From assembly GCF_014189505.1 (NCBI RefSeq), contig NZ_CP050301.1, positions 193,501 through 257,500 of the forward strand: DNA of 64,000 nucleotides, written 5' to 3'. Position 1 is the stretch's first letter. Each line of letters begins with the position of its first letter. The translations under genes and the position numbers were made by a program. Of this stretch, positions 53,345 to 62,233 are shown piece by piece. The notes under the pieces were generated by a model. The model had not been told where the DNA came from, made no database searches, and was given only the letters and a program-made list of their open reading frames with translations. This stretch comes from Phyllobacterium sp. 628 (GTDB taxonomy: Bacteria; Pseudomonadota; Alphaproteobacteria; Rhizobiales; Rhizobiaceae).

Positions 53345-53923
53345 TCAACTTGCGATTTCATATTCGCGCGCAATAAAGCCGCGCATTTCGGCAATTTCGG
53401 CTGCCTTATCCGGCAAAATCGCACCGAGAAAACTGACTGCAAATGTGCCGGGTGCACTGATAATATGCCCGTCATGCACCGCATGCGGTACATCCTGATA
53501 GAGCGAAGAACCGGCATAGCCGCCGATATTGGCTTCGATCCAGCCGGCGCCGTTGCTGGTATGCTTGCCGCCTTCAAAAAGCCCGGCGCGGGCCAGCGCC
53601 AGCGTGCCGCCGCAAATCCCGCCAACGATCCCGCCTCGTGACAAAACCGACCGCAACAGCTGCGAAATGTCAGGAGCGTCCTGTGACGGCCATGTGTTCG
53701 CACCAATCACCGCAATGGCATCGAGATCGGCGTTTTCCGCCACGTCGAGACCGCGATCCGGCACCAGATGCAACCCGCCGATGGATTTCAGCGGGCCTTT
53801 CGATGGCGCGAGCGAAACAATATGCGCGCCAAACCATTCGACGGCAGATCCGGAGAGCAAGCCAAACTCCCAGTCGGCAAACTGGTCAATGAAGACGAGA
53901 CCGATTGTCTTTTTCTGGTTCAT
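53345..53923 (-). CDS. DJ-1/PfpI-family protein
   Basis: The 192-residue protein has the nucleophile elbow GGICGGTLALARAG (Cys about 103) and the flavodoxin-like core (TIGLVFIDQFADWEFG at the start, VIGANTW). It belongs to the type-1 glutamine amidotransferase-like group, often glyoxalase, chaperone or protease-like. It heads a minus-strand run with the next two genes, one of which is a regulator. Confidence 0.85.
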   Translation of the reverse strand: MNQKKTIGLVFIDQFADWEFGLLSGSAVEWFGAHIVSLAPSKGPLKSIGGLHLVPDRGLDVAENADLDAIAVIGANTWPSQDAPDISQLLRSVLSRGGIVGGICGGTLALARAGLFEGGKHTSNGAGWIEANIGGYAGSSLYQDVPHAVHDGHIISAPGTFAVSFLGAILPDKAAEIAEMRGFIAREYEIAS

Positions 53924-53950
53924 GGCTAATCCCTCCGCTTTGACAAACTA

Positions 53951-54250
53951 TCAGTATTCTAGACGAAAATGACCGGTTTGACTGACTTTTTTGCCCTGAT
54001 GGACAGTTGGATGGATAACCGCGCGCGGTTGGAGGGCAGAGCCGGCATTATCATTGCCAGCTTCACCATCTTTCATTGAATTGCGCTGAGCCAGACGCTC
54101 CGCATAGGCATCAGGCCAGCCGATATCCTTCAACAGGTATTCCGGAAGACCATTGATGGAACGCTCCGTGCGCATTTCCTCGCGGGTACGGGCAAAGTCA
54201 GTCCACAGACGCTTCACCGTTTCGACGATACCATAATCAACCATATTCAT
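53951..54250 (-). CDS. DUF1127-like small protein
   Basis: The 99-residue protein, start Met 54250 with AAGGAGATACGATC upstream, has a DUF1127 core (NGLPEYLLKDIGWPDAYAE, residues about 35-53) flanked by longer ends; DUF1127 proteins are usually 45-70 residues, so the C-terminal about 40 residues are extra. They bind RNA or affect phosphate and motility in Rhizobiales. The longer frame to 54301 lacks a ribosome site. Confidence 0.75.
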   Translation of the reverse strand: MNMVDYGIVETVKRLWTDFARTREEMRTERSINGLPEYLLKDIGWPDAYAERLAQRNSMKDGEAGNDNAGSALQPRAVIHPTVHQGKKVSQTGHFRLEY

Positions 54251-54343
54251 GATCGTATCTCCTTTGCTTACGAAGACACCATCGCACACCCCTACTGACA
54301 ACCTTCTGTCAGGAGCCTGTCAGCAGGACAAAGAAAATGCAGT

Positions 54344-55129
54344 CTATGATTTGACAGGAACGGTGTAATTCAGCGGCAAGCGGCCGCCATCCGCATAGAT
54401 GGTCTGGCCGGTGATGTAACTGGCATCATTGGAGGCCAGAAATGCAGCAATGGCGGCAATTTCTGCGGGCTCCCCCACCCGCCCCATGGGCGTGCGGGAC
54501 AGCATCCGCTGCTTGGCGGCTGCGTCGGAATTCACCGCATGGAGCATGTCCGTATTGATCGAGCCGGGGCCGATTGCATTCACGCGGATGCCATACGTGG
54601 CCAATGACACTGCCATAACCCGTGTCAGTTGATTCACGCCGCCTTTCGAGATCGAATACGGCACCTGATCGGGCAGGCCAAAGAGCGCGTTGATGGATGA
54701 CAGATTGATAATGGACCCGGGCGAACCGCCTTTCTCCACCTTGTCGACCATATGGCGGGCAACCGCCTGGGCGCACAGGAATGAACCTTTCAGGTTGATT
54801 CTCAGCACGCGGTCGAAGTCCTCTTCCTTGAGATCGAGGAATTCTGCGCGATGCACGATCCCGGCATTGTTGACGAGAACATCGATATCGCCGAATGCAT
54901 CAAGCGTTGCCGCAACCAGATTGTGCACGTCGAGCTTGCTGCTGACATCTGCCGAGGTAAACCGGACCTTGCCGAAGGCAGACAGGTCCTTCACTGCCGC
55001 CAGTCCGCGTTCGTCATTGCTGTCGCCAATCATAACGCTGGCGCCATCCTGCAGATAGCGCCGGACAATGGCATTACCGATACCCTGCGCACCGCCGGTT
55101 ACAATCGCGATTTTGCCATCCAAAGCCAT
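54344..55129 (-). CDS. Short-chain dehydrogenase/reductase (SDR)
   Basis: The 261-residue protein starts at Met 55129 (MALDGKIAIVTGG, GGAG 9 bases ahead). It has the cofactor loop TGGAQGIGNAIVRRY (about 11-25), NNAG (about 87), the catalytic YSISK (about 157-161) and INTDM/GRVGEPAEIAAIAAFL. It is NAD(P)-dependent; the substrate is unknown. Its frame extends upstream without function. It follows prpE on the same strand, 43 bases away. Confidence 0.9.
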   Translation of the reverse strand: MALDGKIAIVTGGAQGIGNAIVRRYLQDGASVMIGDSNDERGLAAVKDLSAFGKVRFTSADVSSKLDVHNLVAATLDAFGDIDVLVNNAGIVHRAEFLDLKEEDFDRVLRINLKGSFLCAQAVARHMVDKVEKGGSPGSIINLSSINALFGLPDQVPYSISKGGVNQLTRVMAVSLATYGIRVNAIGPGSINTDMLHAVNSDAAAKQRMLSRTPMGRVGEPAEIAAIAAFLASNDASYITGQTIYADGGRLPLNYTVPVKS

Positions 55130-55172
55130 ATTCGATTCTCCTGATTGGGAATCGAAGCTTAACCCCGACGCA

Positions 55173-57089
55173 TCAACCGTCAACCGCCGGAACGCCAATC
55201 CCTCTGGCGTTGAGTACCGATTTGATCTCGTCGAGAATGGCGGGATCATCAATCGTCGCCGGCATGTTCCACGGCTCCTGATCGGCGATCTTCTGCATCG
55301 TCCCGCGCAGGATTTTGCCGGATCGGGTTTTTGGCAGGCGTTTGGCCGTCAGCACGATCTTGAATGCCGCAACCGGGCCGATTCTCTCGCGCATGAGCGC
55401 CACACAGTCCTTCTCGATATCGTCGGAAGCCCGGGTTACACCCGATTTCAGCACAATAAAGCCGCAGGGCACCTGCCCTTTGACCTGATCAGCAATACCG
55501 ATCACCGCACATTCAGCCACGTCAGGGTGGCTCGACAGCACCTCTTCCATGGACCCCGTAGAGAGACGATGTCCGGCAACGTTGATGATGTCGTCGGTGC
55601 GGCTCATGATATAGATATAGCCGTCCTCATCGACGATCCCGGCATCCGCCGTTTTGTAATAGCCGGGAAATTCCGCCATATAGGCATCGCGGAACCGCTG
55701 ATCGGCATTCCATAGAGTTGGCAGACATGCGGGCGGCAGCGGCAGCTTGACGACGATGTTGCCAAGCACGCCCCGTTCGACCGGGTGCCCTGCATCATCG
55801 AGCACCTGCACGTCATATCCGGGCATCGGCACTGTCGGTGAACCATATTTCACCGGCAGCATGCCAAGACCTGCGGGATTGGCAGCCATCGGCCAGCCGC
55901 TTTCCGTCTGCCACCAGTGATCGATAACCGGCACGCCAAGCTTTTCCTCAGCCCATTTGATCGTGTCCGTGTCGGCACGCTCGCCCGCCAGAAACAGGTA
56001 TTTGAGCGAGGAAAGGTCATATTTGCCGATGAATTCGCCTTGCGGATCTTCCTTCTTGATGGCGCGGAATGCCGTGGGTGCCGTAAACAGCACTTTGACC
56101 TTGTGGTCCGAGATAACCCGCCAGAAGGTTCCGGCATCGGGCGCGCCGACAGGCTTGCCTTCGAACAGCACGCTCGTTGCGCCGACAAACAGCGGTGCAT
56201 AGGCAATATAGGAATGACCGACGGCCCAACCGATATCGGACGCTGCCCAGAACACGTCTCCCGGCGCCGTGTCGTAAATGGCACCCATTGACCAGGCCAA
56301 CGCCACCAGATGCCCGCCATGGTCACGCACGACACCTTTGGGCTGGCCAGTCGTGCCCGACGTATAGAGGATATAAAGCGGATCTGTTGCCTTGACTGTG
56401 GCACAGGGCACCTTGCGGCCCTTGGCAGCGCCGACAGCATCGGCATAGTCGTAGTCGCGCCCCGCCACCAGTTCATGCGGCTGTTGCGGCCGCACCAGCA
56501 CCAGACAGGTGCTGACCTTGTGCGCAGCCTGTTCAATTGCCTTGTCCAGCATCGGCTTGTAGGCAACCACCCGGCCCGGTTCCAGCCCGCAGGACGTTGC
56601 AATGATCATGACGGGCTTGGCATCATCAATGCGCGTCGCCAATTCATGCGGAGCAAATCCGCCAAACACCACCGAATGAACCGCGCCAATGCGTGCGCAG
56701 GCCAGCATGGCCACCACGGCTTCCGGCACCATGGCCATATAGATGATAACGCGGTCGCCTTGTTTGACACCCTTGTCCGTCAGCACCGCCGCCAGCGCAT
56801 TGATATCTTCAAGCAGCGCGGCATAAGTGATATTGCGTCCCGTTCCGGTGATCGCACTGTCATAGATCAAAGCAACCTGTTCACCCCGGCCCCGCTCCAC
56901 ATGCCGGTCCACAGCGTTGTAGCAGGTATTGCATTCTCCGCCCGCATACCAGCGCCCATAGGGCTGCTGTGCCGGATCAAAAACCTTGTCCCATGGCTTG
57001 GTCCAGTCAATTGCCTTGGCGGCATTGGCCCAAAATCCCTCCGGATCGGACTGCCAATCCTGATAGACCTGTGCATAGCGTGATGTCAT
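55173..57089 (-). CDS. prpE: Propionate--CoA ligase
   Basis: The 638-residue enzyme starts at Met 57089 (GGGAGGACATTC upstream; frame open to 57173). The ANL-family AMP loop ILYTSGTTGQPKGVV (about 246-260), the NVAGHRLSTG hinge and the catalytic Lys in PKTRSGKILR are present. ACS-type residues WYAGGECNTCYNAVDRH (about 48-64) fit PrpE more than Acs, which has a longer N-terminus. It activates propionate (or other short acids) to the CoA ester. Confidence 0.92.
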   Translation of the reverse strand: MTSRYAQVYQDWQSDPEGFWANAAKAIDWTKPWDKVFDPAQQPYGRWYAGGECNTCYNAVDRHVERGRGEQVALIYDSAITGTGRNITYAALLEDINALAAVLTDKGVKQGDRVIIYMAMVPEAVVAMLACARIGAVHSVVFGGFAPHELATRIDDAKPVMIIATSCGLEPGRVVAYKPMLDKAIEQAAHKVSTCLVLVRPQQPHELVAGRDYDYADAVGAAKGRKVPCATVKATDPLYILYTSGTTGQPKGVVRDHGGHLVALAWSMGAIYDTAPGDVFWAASDIGWAVGHSYIAYAPLFVGATSVLFEGKPVGAPDAGTFWRVISDHKVKVLFTAPTAFRAIKKEDPQGEFIGKYDLSSLKYLFLAGERADTDTIKWAEEKLGVPVIDHWWQTESGWPMAANPAGLGMLPVKYGSPTVPMPGYDVQVLDDAGHPVERGVLGNIVVKLPLPPACLPTLWNADQRFRDAYMAEFPGYYKTADAGIVDEDGYIYIMSRTDDIINVAGHRLSTGSMEEVLSSHPDVAECAVIGIADQVKGQVPCGFIVLKSGVTRASDDIEKDCVALMRERIGPVAAFKIVLTAKRLPKTRSGKILRGTMQKIADQEPWNMPATIDDPAILDEIKSVLNARGIGVPAVDG

Positions 57090-57226
57090 GAATGTCCTCC
57101 CAGATGGTGCACTTTCCGCAATGTCAGCGGCAGAGTCAAAGGCCGATTTGACAATCGGTTGCGGATCGCACACTTGTCGAAATCACAACCATCCCGCACA
57201 CCACACCCGGCAGGTTTTACCAGCAA

Positions 57227-57391
57227 ATGACCAAAGCCCTGCCGCTTCTGCTGATCCTGATGATGGTGCTTCACCTGATCAAACCGCTGGGTTGGCCGGG
57301 TATGAAAAAACGCAGCGATTTCTGGAAAATCGCTGCTGGCGCTATTTTCGCGATGATGGCGATCGTGCTGTTAAGCCATAGCGGGCTGTGA
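57227..57391 (+). CDS. Small two-helix membrane protein (54 residues)
   Basis: ATG 57227 to TGA 57391 encodes a 54-residue protein with two hydrophobic helices: MTKALPLLLILMMVLHLIKP and FWKIAAGAIFAMMAIVLLS, joined by the basic turn LGWPGMKKRSD. Codons are like those of neighbours. No strong Shine-Dalgarno is visible (CAGCAA upstream), so translation is not certain. It is divergent from prpE. Function unknown. Confidence 0.65.
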   Translation: MTKALPLLLILMMVLHLIKPLGWPGMKKRSDFWKIAAGAIFAMMAIVLLSHSGL

Positions 57392-57479
57392 CACCTACTT
57401 CAGTTAGTACCATGACGATATTCGATGCCGCCTGCCTTAAACCGGGTTCGATGTTTCACTCTGCAAAACCGTTGGATCG

Positions 57480-57593
57480 TGGTTCGACAGGCTCACCATG
57501 AGGGAGAGTGTAGCTGCAAAGCCAATCGGAGATGTTGCGAAAATACAGCTCCCTGCAATCCTCCCTCTCCCTCATGGTGAGCCTGTCGAACCA
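57480..57593. repeat. Intergenic palindromic element, copy 3
   Basis: Perfect 29-bp inverted arms at 57480-57508 and 57565-57593 (TGGTTCGACAGGCTCACC.. and complement) enclose about 56 bases containing AGCTGCAAAGCCAATCGGA, a near-match to the copy 2 interior. Relative to copies 1 and 2 an A to G change in the left arm is matched by T to C in the right arm. Confidence 0.9.
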
Positions 57594-57667
57594 AGCGCAA
57601 TGAAAATGCCAGCAACCCTCTTTTGGTCTCATGGGCAGAAAGGACAAACCCTAAGCATAGAGCAGGC

Positions 57668-58414
57668 TCAGCCCGCCGCCTTCTCGCCATTCGTCTGATT
57701 GAGCACATAGGGCACGAGATGTTTGGCCCAGATATCATATCCGAGCGCCGACGCATGGAAACCGTCGCTGGAAAAGCCTTCCGGGTCCTCAATTGGCAAT
57801 CGGGTCGCAGGAATGGCCATGCGTTCGCGGCAGAGCCGTTCGCCCATGGCGTTGATCGCAGCGGCACGGCCCTCCAGTATCCGGCCAAGCAGTGGCGGCA
57901 TGGCAGGGACATCGCGAAAATCGATCACCGGCGACCAGACGATGGTTACTTCAGGCCATTTGGCTTTCAGCGCATAGAGCAGTCCGCCAAATTCCTTCTT
58001 GAAGCGGCCGACAGAATGGAAATTCTTGGTGTCATTGGTCCCTGTCGTCAGCACGATATGGGTCCACATCCCCCGCTCGAGATTGGGCACTACATAATCG
58101 CGCAGCTGCCCTGACGTAGCCGAATTGAAACCGGCGGCACGCCAAATGACCTTGCGGCCCGTACGGCTCTGCAGATGCACGGCGAGCCGCACGCACAGAC
58201 TTTGCCAGACATCGCTGACGCCAACACCGGCAGATGACGAATCGCCCAGCACCAGGAGGCGAATGGCCGGGTCTTTGCCCGCAATCTCGCCCACTGGAAA
58301 GGCACCGGGCGGCAGCATGCGCTCCGTCTTCAGGCGCACGGCAATACCCTGCCACGCATAGACGGGAAACAGCAGCCAGCTGACAAGCGGATGAAAGGCC
58401 GAAGGTTTGGTCAA
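57668..58414 (-). CDS. SGNH/GDSL-type hydrolase
   Basis: The frame is open beyond fba's terminator, so I set the start at TTG 58414 (GGAG about 11 bases upstream), giving 248 residues. The SGNH blocks are visible: RLLVLGDSSSAGVGVS (Ser of GDS), GTNDTKNF (Asn block) and SDGFHASALGYDIWA (Asp-x-x-His). A hydrophobic N-terminal stretch, SWLLFPVYAWQ, may anchor it. It is an esterase/acyl-hydrolase with unknown substrate. It is downstream of fba in the glycolytic run but past a terminator. Confidence 0.85.
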   Translation of the reverse strand: MTKPSAFHPLVSWLLFPVYAWQGIAVRLKTERMLPPGAFPVGEIAGKDPAIRLLVLGDSSSAGVGVSDVWQSLCVRLAVHLQSRTGRKVIWRAAGFNSATSGQLRDYVVPNLERGMWTHIVLTTGTNDTKNFHSVGRFKKEFGGLLYALKAKWPEVTIVWSPVIDFRDVPAMPPLLGRILEGRAAAINAMGERLCRERMAIPATRLPIEDPEGFSSDGFHASALGYDIWAKHLVPYVLNQTNGEKAAG

Positions 58415-58432
58415 TCCGGAATAGTCTCCAAC

Positions 58433-58463
58433 AAAAAGCCCGGACCTGATTCCGGTCCGGGCT
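58433..58463 (-). terminator. fba terminator
   Basis: AGCCCGGACC (58437-58446), 7-base loop, GGTCCGGGCT (58454-58463) with T-run at 58433-58437 on the minus strand. It parts fba from the SGNH gene. Confidence 0.88.
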
Positions 58464-58493
58464 CCATGAGAGACGCTTTTGGATAAAAAACGC

Positions 58494-59519
58494 TTAAGCG
58501 GCCTTTTCCAGGTCCTTTTTCCAGCCGCCGGTGGCGGCAAGGCTGTTCATCTTGGCGCGGTGCGCAAAAGCGCGCTGACCGGCTGCAACATTTTCCGACT
58601 TGCCATTCCAGGCGCTGAGTGCAGCAGCTTGCAGGGCGCGGCCATAGGAGAATGTCAGCTTCCATGGAAGATCATGCGCCGCGTTCATTGCCGACAGGTG
58701 CGCTGTAGCTTCTTCATCCGACTGGCCGCCTGAGAGGAAAGCAATCCCCGGCACAGCCGAAGGAACCGTGGACTTCAACACGCGAACAGTCATCTCGGCG
58801 ACCTGCTCGACCGAAGCCTTGCGGGCATTCTTGCCGTCGATAATCATGTTCGGCTTGAGGATCATGCCTTCCAGCACGACGCGGGCGTCGTAGAGTTCGG
58901 CAAAAACAGTCCGCAGCACAAGATCGGTCACTTCATAGCAGCGTTCGATCGAATGCGTACCGGGCTTGCCATCCATCAGCACTTCCGGCTCGACGATTGG
59001 CACAATGCCAGCTTCCTGACAGAGCGATGCATAGCGGGCCAGCGCCTGCGCATTCTGCTTGACAGCGCCCCAGGTTGGCAGCGTGTCGGAAATGCTGATC
59101 ACACCGCGCCATTTGGCAAAGCGGGCGCCGAGTTTGTAATATTCAGCCAGACGGTCGCGCAGGCCATCGAGACCTTCGGTAATGGTCTCACCAGGAAACG
59201 CTGCGAGGTCCTTGGCACCAGCATCGACCTTGATACCGGGAATGCTGCCATTGGCCTTCAACAACTGGACGAGAGGTGTTCCGTCCTTGGCATTCTGACG
59301 GATGGTTTCGTCGTATAGAATGACGCCGGAAATGCAGTTCTTCATTGCATCGTCGGAGCGGAACAGCATTTCGCGGTAGTCGCGGCGGCTGTCAGCTGTC
59401 GATTCAAGCCCGATTGTATCGAACCGCTTCTTGATCGTTCCGGAACTTTCATCCGCAGCAAGCAGGCCCTTGCCGTTGGCAACCATTGCAATTGCGATAT
59501 CTTCGAGGCGTTCGCTCAT
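58494..59519 (-). CDS. fba: Class I fructose-bisphosphate aldolase
   Basis: The 341-residue enzyme begins MSERLEDIAIAMVANGKG with the GLLAADESSGTIKKRF loop, followed by VDAGAKDLAAFPGE, MILKPNMIIDGK (Schiff-base lysine region) and AFLSGGQSDEEAT. It is the Schiff-base (class I) form, not the zinc form. It splits fructose-1,6-bisphosphate. It is downstream of pgk, separated by a 231-base gap. Confidence 0.95.
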   Translation of the reverse strand: MSERLEDIAIAMVANGKGLLAADESSGTIKKRFDTIGLESTADSRRDYREMLFRSDDAMKNCISGVILYDETIRQNAKDGTPLVQLLKANGSIPGIKVDAGAKDLAAFPGETITEGLDGLRDRLAEYYKLGARFAKWRGVISISDTLPTWGAVKQNAQALARYASLCQEAGIVPIVEPEVLMDGKPGTHSIERCYEVTDLVLRTVFAELYDARVVLEGMILKPNMIIDGKNARKASVEQVAEMTVRVLKSTVPSAVPGIAFLSGGQSDEEATAHLSAMNAAHDLPWKLTFSYGRALQAAALSAWNGKSENVAAGQRAFAHRAKMNSLAATGGWKKDLEKAA

Positions 59520-59699
59520 AGAATATTCACTCCGTTTCTAGTGGTCTGGCCCATATCAGAAGCACATAACAAACGAAATGGCAGTTCAAGCCTTTGAAAC
59601 GATTGAAATTTTTTCAACCGATTTAACCGGATAACATTTTCTGTTCATTGTTAATCCGGCCGACAATAAACGGTCAATCGCTAGCCCCGCCAGTGCCAC

Positions 59700-59732
59700 C
59701 TCTTACCCTCCCCTCGTGGGGGAGGGTAAGAG
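59700..59732 (-). terminator. Perfect 14-bp inverted repeat after pgk
   Basis: CTCTTACCCTCCCC (59700-59713), loop TCGTG, GGGGAGGGTAAGAG (59719-59732), 18 bases after the pgk stop. It has no T-run but may end or stabilise the pgk message. It belongs to the same C/G-rich palindrome type as 60975-61130. Confidence 0.6.
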
Positions 59733-59750
59733 CAGCCAACCGCTGAAATC

Positions 59751-60944
59751 CTATCGCTTCAGAACATCAACACCCGGCAACGGCTTGCCTTCCATCCATT
59801 CCAGGAAAGCACCGCCGGCTGTCGAGACATAAGTCAGATCGTCGGCAACCCCCGCATGGTTGAGCGCAGCCACCGTATCGCCGCCACCTGCAACCGACAC
59901 CAGATGACCGGATTTGGTGCGCTCTGCCACGTGGCGGGCAGCAGCCACCGTTGCCTTGTCAAAAGGATTGAGTTCGAACGCGCCGAGCGGACCGTTCCAC
60001 ACCAGTGTGGCCGCATCATCAATCGCACCCTTGATGCGCTCGATCGATTGCGGGCCAACGTCGAGGATCATGCCATCCTCGGGGATCGCATCGAGCCCAT
60101 AAGCGTGGAACGGCGCATTGGCTTCAAAATGCCAGGCGACGATGGCGTCAACCGGTAGAATGATCGTGCAATTGGCAGCCTGTGCCTTGGCCATGATCTC
60201 GCGCGCTGTACCGGCAAGCTCGTGTTCGCACAGCGATTTGCCAACCTTGACGCCTTGCGCCGCCAGAAATGTATTGGCCATGCCGCCGCCGATAACCAGC
60301 GCATCGACCTTCTGAACCAGATTGCCGAGCAGATCGAGCTTGGATGAAACCTTTGCCCCGCCAACCACAGCCACAACCGGGCGCTTCGGATTGCCAAGAC
60401 CGCTTTCCAGTGCTTCCAGTTCAGCCTGCATCGTACGGCCGGCATAAGCAGGCAGAACATGGGCCAGACCTTCAGTCGAAGCATGGGCGCGGTGGGCGGC
60501 CGAGAAGGCGTCGTTGACATAGATATCACCATTGGCAGCCAGCGCCTTGACGTAGGCCGGATCGTTCTTTTCCTCGCCCTTGTGGAAACGGGTGTTTTCC
60601 AGAAGCAGGATATCGCCGTTGTTCAGCTTGGCTACGGCTTCCGCCGCCTTCTCGCCAATGCTGTCTTCAGCGAAATGCACGTGCTGATCGAGCACCTTGG
60701 CAACCGCATGGGAAATCGGCTTCAGGCTGAATTCCGGCGTCGGGCCATCTTTCGGACGGCCAAAATGCGCGAGCAGAATGACCTTGGCACCCTTTTTAGA
60801 CAGTTCGAGAATGGTTGGCGCGACACGCTCGATCCGGGTTGCATCAGTGACGTGGCCATTGGCAACCGGAACGTTCAGATCAACACGCAGAAGAACGCGT
60901 TTTCCCGCAACGTCGGCATCATCGATTGTCTTGAAAGCTGGCAT
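59751..60944 (-). CDS. pgk: Phosphoglycerate kinase
   Basis: The 397-residue enzyme begins [26 protein letters not shown], with the substrate Arg loop [13 protein letters not shown] and HFGRPKDG, the hinge [12 protein letters not shown] (about 200) and the nucleotide loop [13 protein letters not shown] near residue 360. It makes ATP from 1,3-bisphosphoglycerate. It is 225 bases after gap, with a palindromic element between. Confidence 0.96.
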   Translation of the reverse strand: MPAFKTIDDADVAGKRVLLRVDLNVPVANGHVTDATRIERVAPTILELSKKGAKVILLAHFGRPKDGPTPEFSLKPISHAVAKVLDQHVHFAEDSIGEKAAEAVAKLNNGDILLLENTRFHKGEEKNDPAYVKALAANGDIYVNDAFSAAHRAHASTEGLAHVLPAYAGRTMQAELEALESGLGNPKRPVVAVVGGAKVSSKLDLLGNLVQKVDALVIGGGMANTFLAAQGVKVGKSLCEHELAGTAREIMAKAQAANCTIILPVDAIVAWHFEANAPFHAYGLDAIPEDGMILDVGPQSIERIKGAIDDAATLVWNGPLGAFELNPFDKATVAAARHVAERTKSGHLVSVAGGGDTVAALNHAGVADDLTYVSTAGGAFLEWMEGKPLPGVDVLKR

Positions 60945-60974
60945 GGGTGTTTACCTCTAATCTGAACGTGCCAG

Positions 60975-61130
60975 CACCCCCCTCTGGGCTATCGCCCATC
61001 TCCCCCTAAGGGGGAGATCATATTGGCATGAGCGTTGTCACCAATCATCCAATTAGACAATTTGCATCAACAGTTCTGGAAGCTGATCTCCCCCCTTGTG
61101 GGGGAGATGTCCGGCAGGACAGAGGGGGTG
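60975..61130. repeat. Nested palindromic element between gap and pgk
   Basis: Outer arms CACCCCCCTCTG (60975-60986) and CAGAGGGGGTG (61120-61130) enclose two smaller palindromes: ATCTCCCCCT-A-AGGGGGAGAT (60998-61018) and ATCTCCCCC...GGGGGAGAT (61086-61108). The layout is like mobile miniature repeats of Rhizobiales. It fills most of the 225-base gap. Confidence 0.8.
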
Positions 61131-61169
61131 TAAACGCCTGCCGTTTGAATCACATCAAAGCAATGCTAC

Positions 61170-62177
61170 TTAGATGACCTTGCTGAACGCAACAGCCGTA
61201 TCGGCCATGCGGTTCGAGAAGCCCCATTCATTGTCGTACCACGACAGGACACGCACGAATGTTCCATCCATAACCTTCGTCTGGTCGAGATGGAAAATCG
61301 ATGAATGCGGATCGTGGTTGAAGTCGATCGAGACGTTCGGCGCATCCGTATAGCCGAGGACGCCCTTCAGCTTGCCATTGGCCGCCGACTTGATGGCATC
61401 GTTGATCTCGGCAACGGTTGTCGCGCGCTTGGCAACAAACTTGAAATCCACGACCGAGACGTTCGGCGTTGGAACGCGGATCGAGCTACCATCGAGCTTG
61501 CCATTGAGCTCCGGCAGAACCAGGCCAACAGCCTTGGCCGCACCGGTTGATGTCGGGATCATCGACAGTGCTGCTGCACGGCCGCGATAAAGATCCTTGT
61601 GCATCGTGTCGAGTGTTGGCTGATCACCGGTATAGCTGTGGATCGTCGTCATGAAACCATGATCGATGCCAACGGCTTCGTTCAGCACAAAGGCGACCGG
61701 AGCAAGACAGTTGGTGGTGCAGGACGCATTGGAGATGACCAGATGTTCCTTGGTCAGCTTGTGATGGTTCACACCGAACACAACCGTCAGATCAGCGCCA
61801 TCGGCAGGGGCCGAAACGATAACGCGCTTGGCACCAGCTTCCAGATGCGCCGCAGCCTTGTCACGGGCCGTGAAGATACCCGTGCATTCCAGAGCAATAT
61901 CAACATTCAGCTCTTTCCACGGCAATTCAGCCGGGTTGCGCACAGCAGTTACCTTAATCGGGCCTTGACCAACGTCGATAGTGTCGCCGGAAACCGTGAC
62001 GGTGCCGGGGAAACGGCCATGCACGGAATCGTAACGCATCAGATGGGCATTGGTCTCGACCGGACCCAGATCGTTGATACCGACAACCTGAATGTCGGTA
62101 CGGCCCGACTCGATAATAGCGCGAAGAACATTGCGGCCAATGCGGCCAAATCCGTTGATAGCAACGCGAACAGTCAT
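61170..62177 (-). CDS. gap: Glyceraldehyde-3-phosphate dehydrogenase
   Basis: The 335-residue enzyme begins [20 protein letters not shown]. The catalytic Cys153 is in SNASCTTNC, the His in SYTGDQ..D region, and [12 protein letters not shown] near the C-terminus. It oxidises glyceraldehyde-3-phosphate with NAD and phosphate. It is 56 bases after tkt, so probably one operon. Confidence 0.96.
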   Translation of the reverse strand: MTVRVAINGFGRIGRNVLRAIIESGRTDIQVVGINDLGPVETNAHLMRYDSVHGRFPGTVTVSGDTIDVGQGPIKVTAVRNPAELPWKELNVDIALECTGIFTARDKAAAHLEAGAKRVIVSAPADGADLTVVFGVNHHKLTKEHLVISNASCTTNCLAPVAFVLNEAVGIDHGFMTTIHSYTGDQPTLDTMHKDLYRGRAAALSMIPTSTGAAKAVGLVLPELNGKLDGSSIRVPTPNVSVVDFKFVAKRATTVAEINDAIKSAANGKLKGVLGYTDAPNVSIDFNHDPHSSIFHLDQTKVMDGTFVRVLSWYDNEWGFSNRMADTAVAFSKVI

Positions 62178-62233
62178 TTTTTAGCTTCTCCTTGGAGAAT
62201 TAGGAACCCTTGATTAAGCGGTAAACCCGCCGA

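Noticed and set aside
52915..53706. Long 263-codon minus-strand frame upstream of 53322
   Set aside because: The upstream part overlaps the DJ-1-like gene in another frame and is Arg/Cys-rich; the ATG at 53322 with its AAAGGAC site explains the real gene.
54307..54324. Pho-box-like CTGTCAG-GAGC-CTGTCAG
   Set aside because: It is oriented toward the 3' end of the SDR gene, away from any start on the plus strand; probably chance or part of a weak hairpin.
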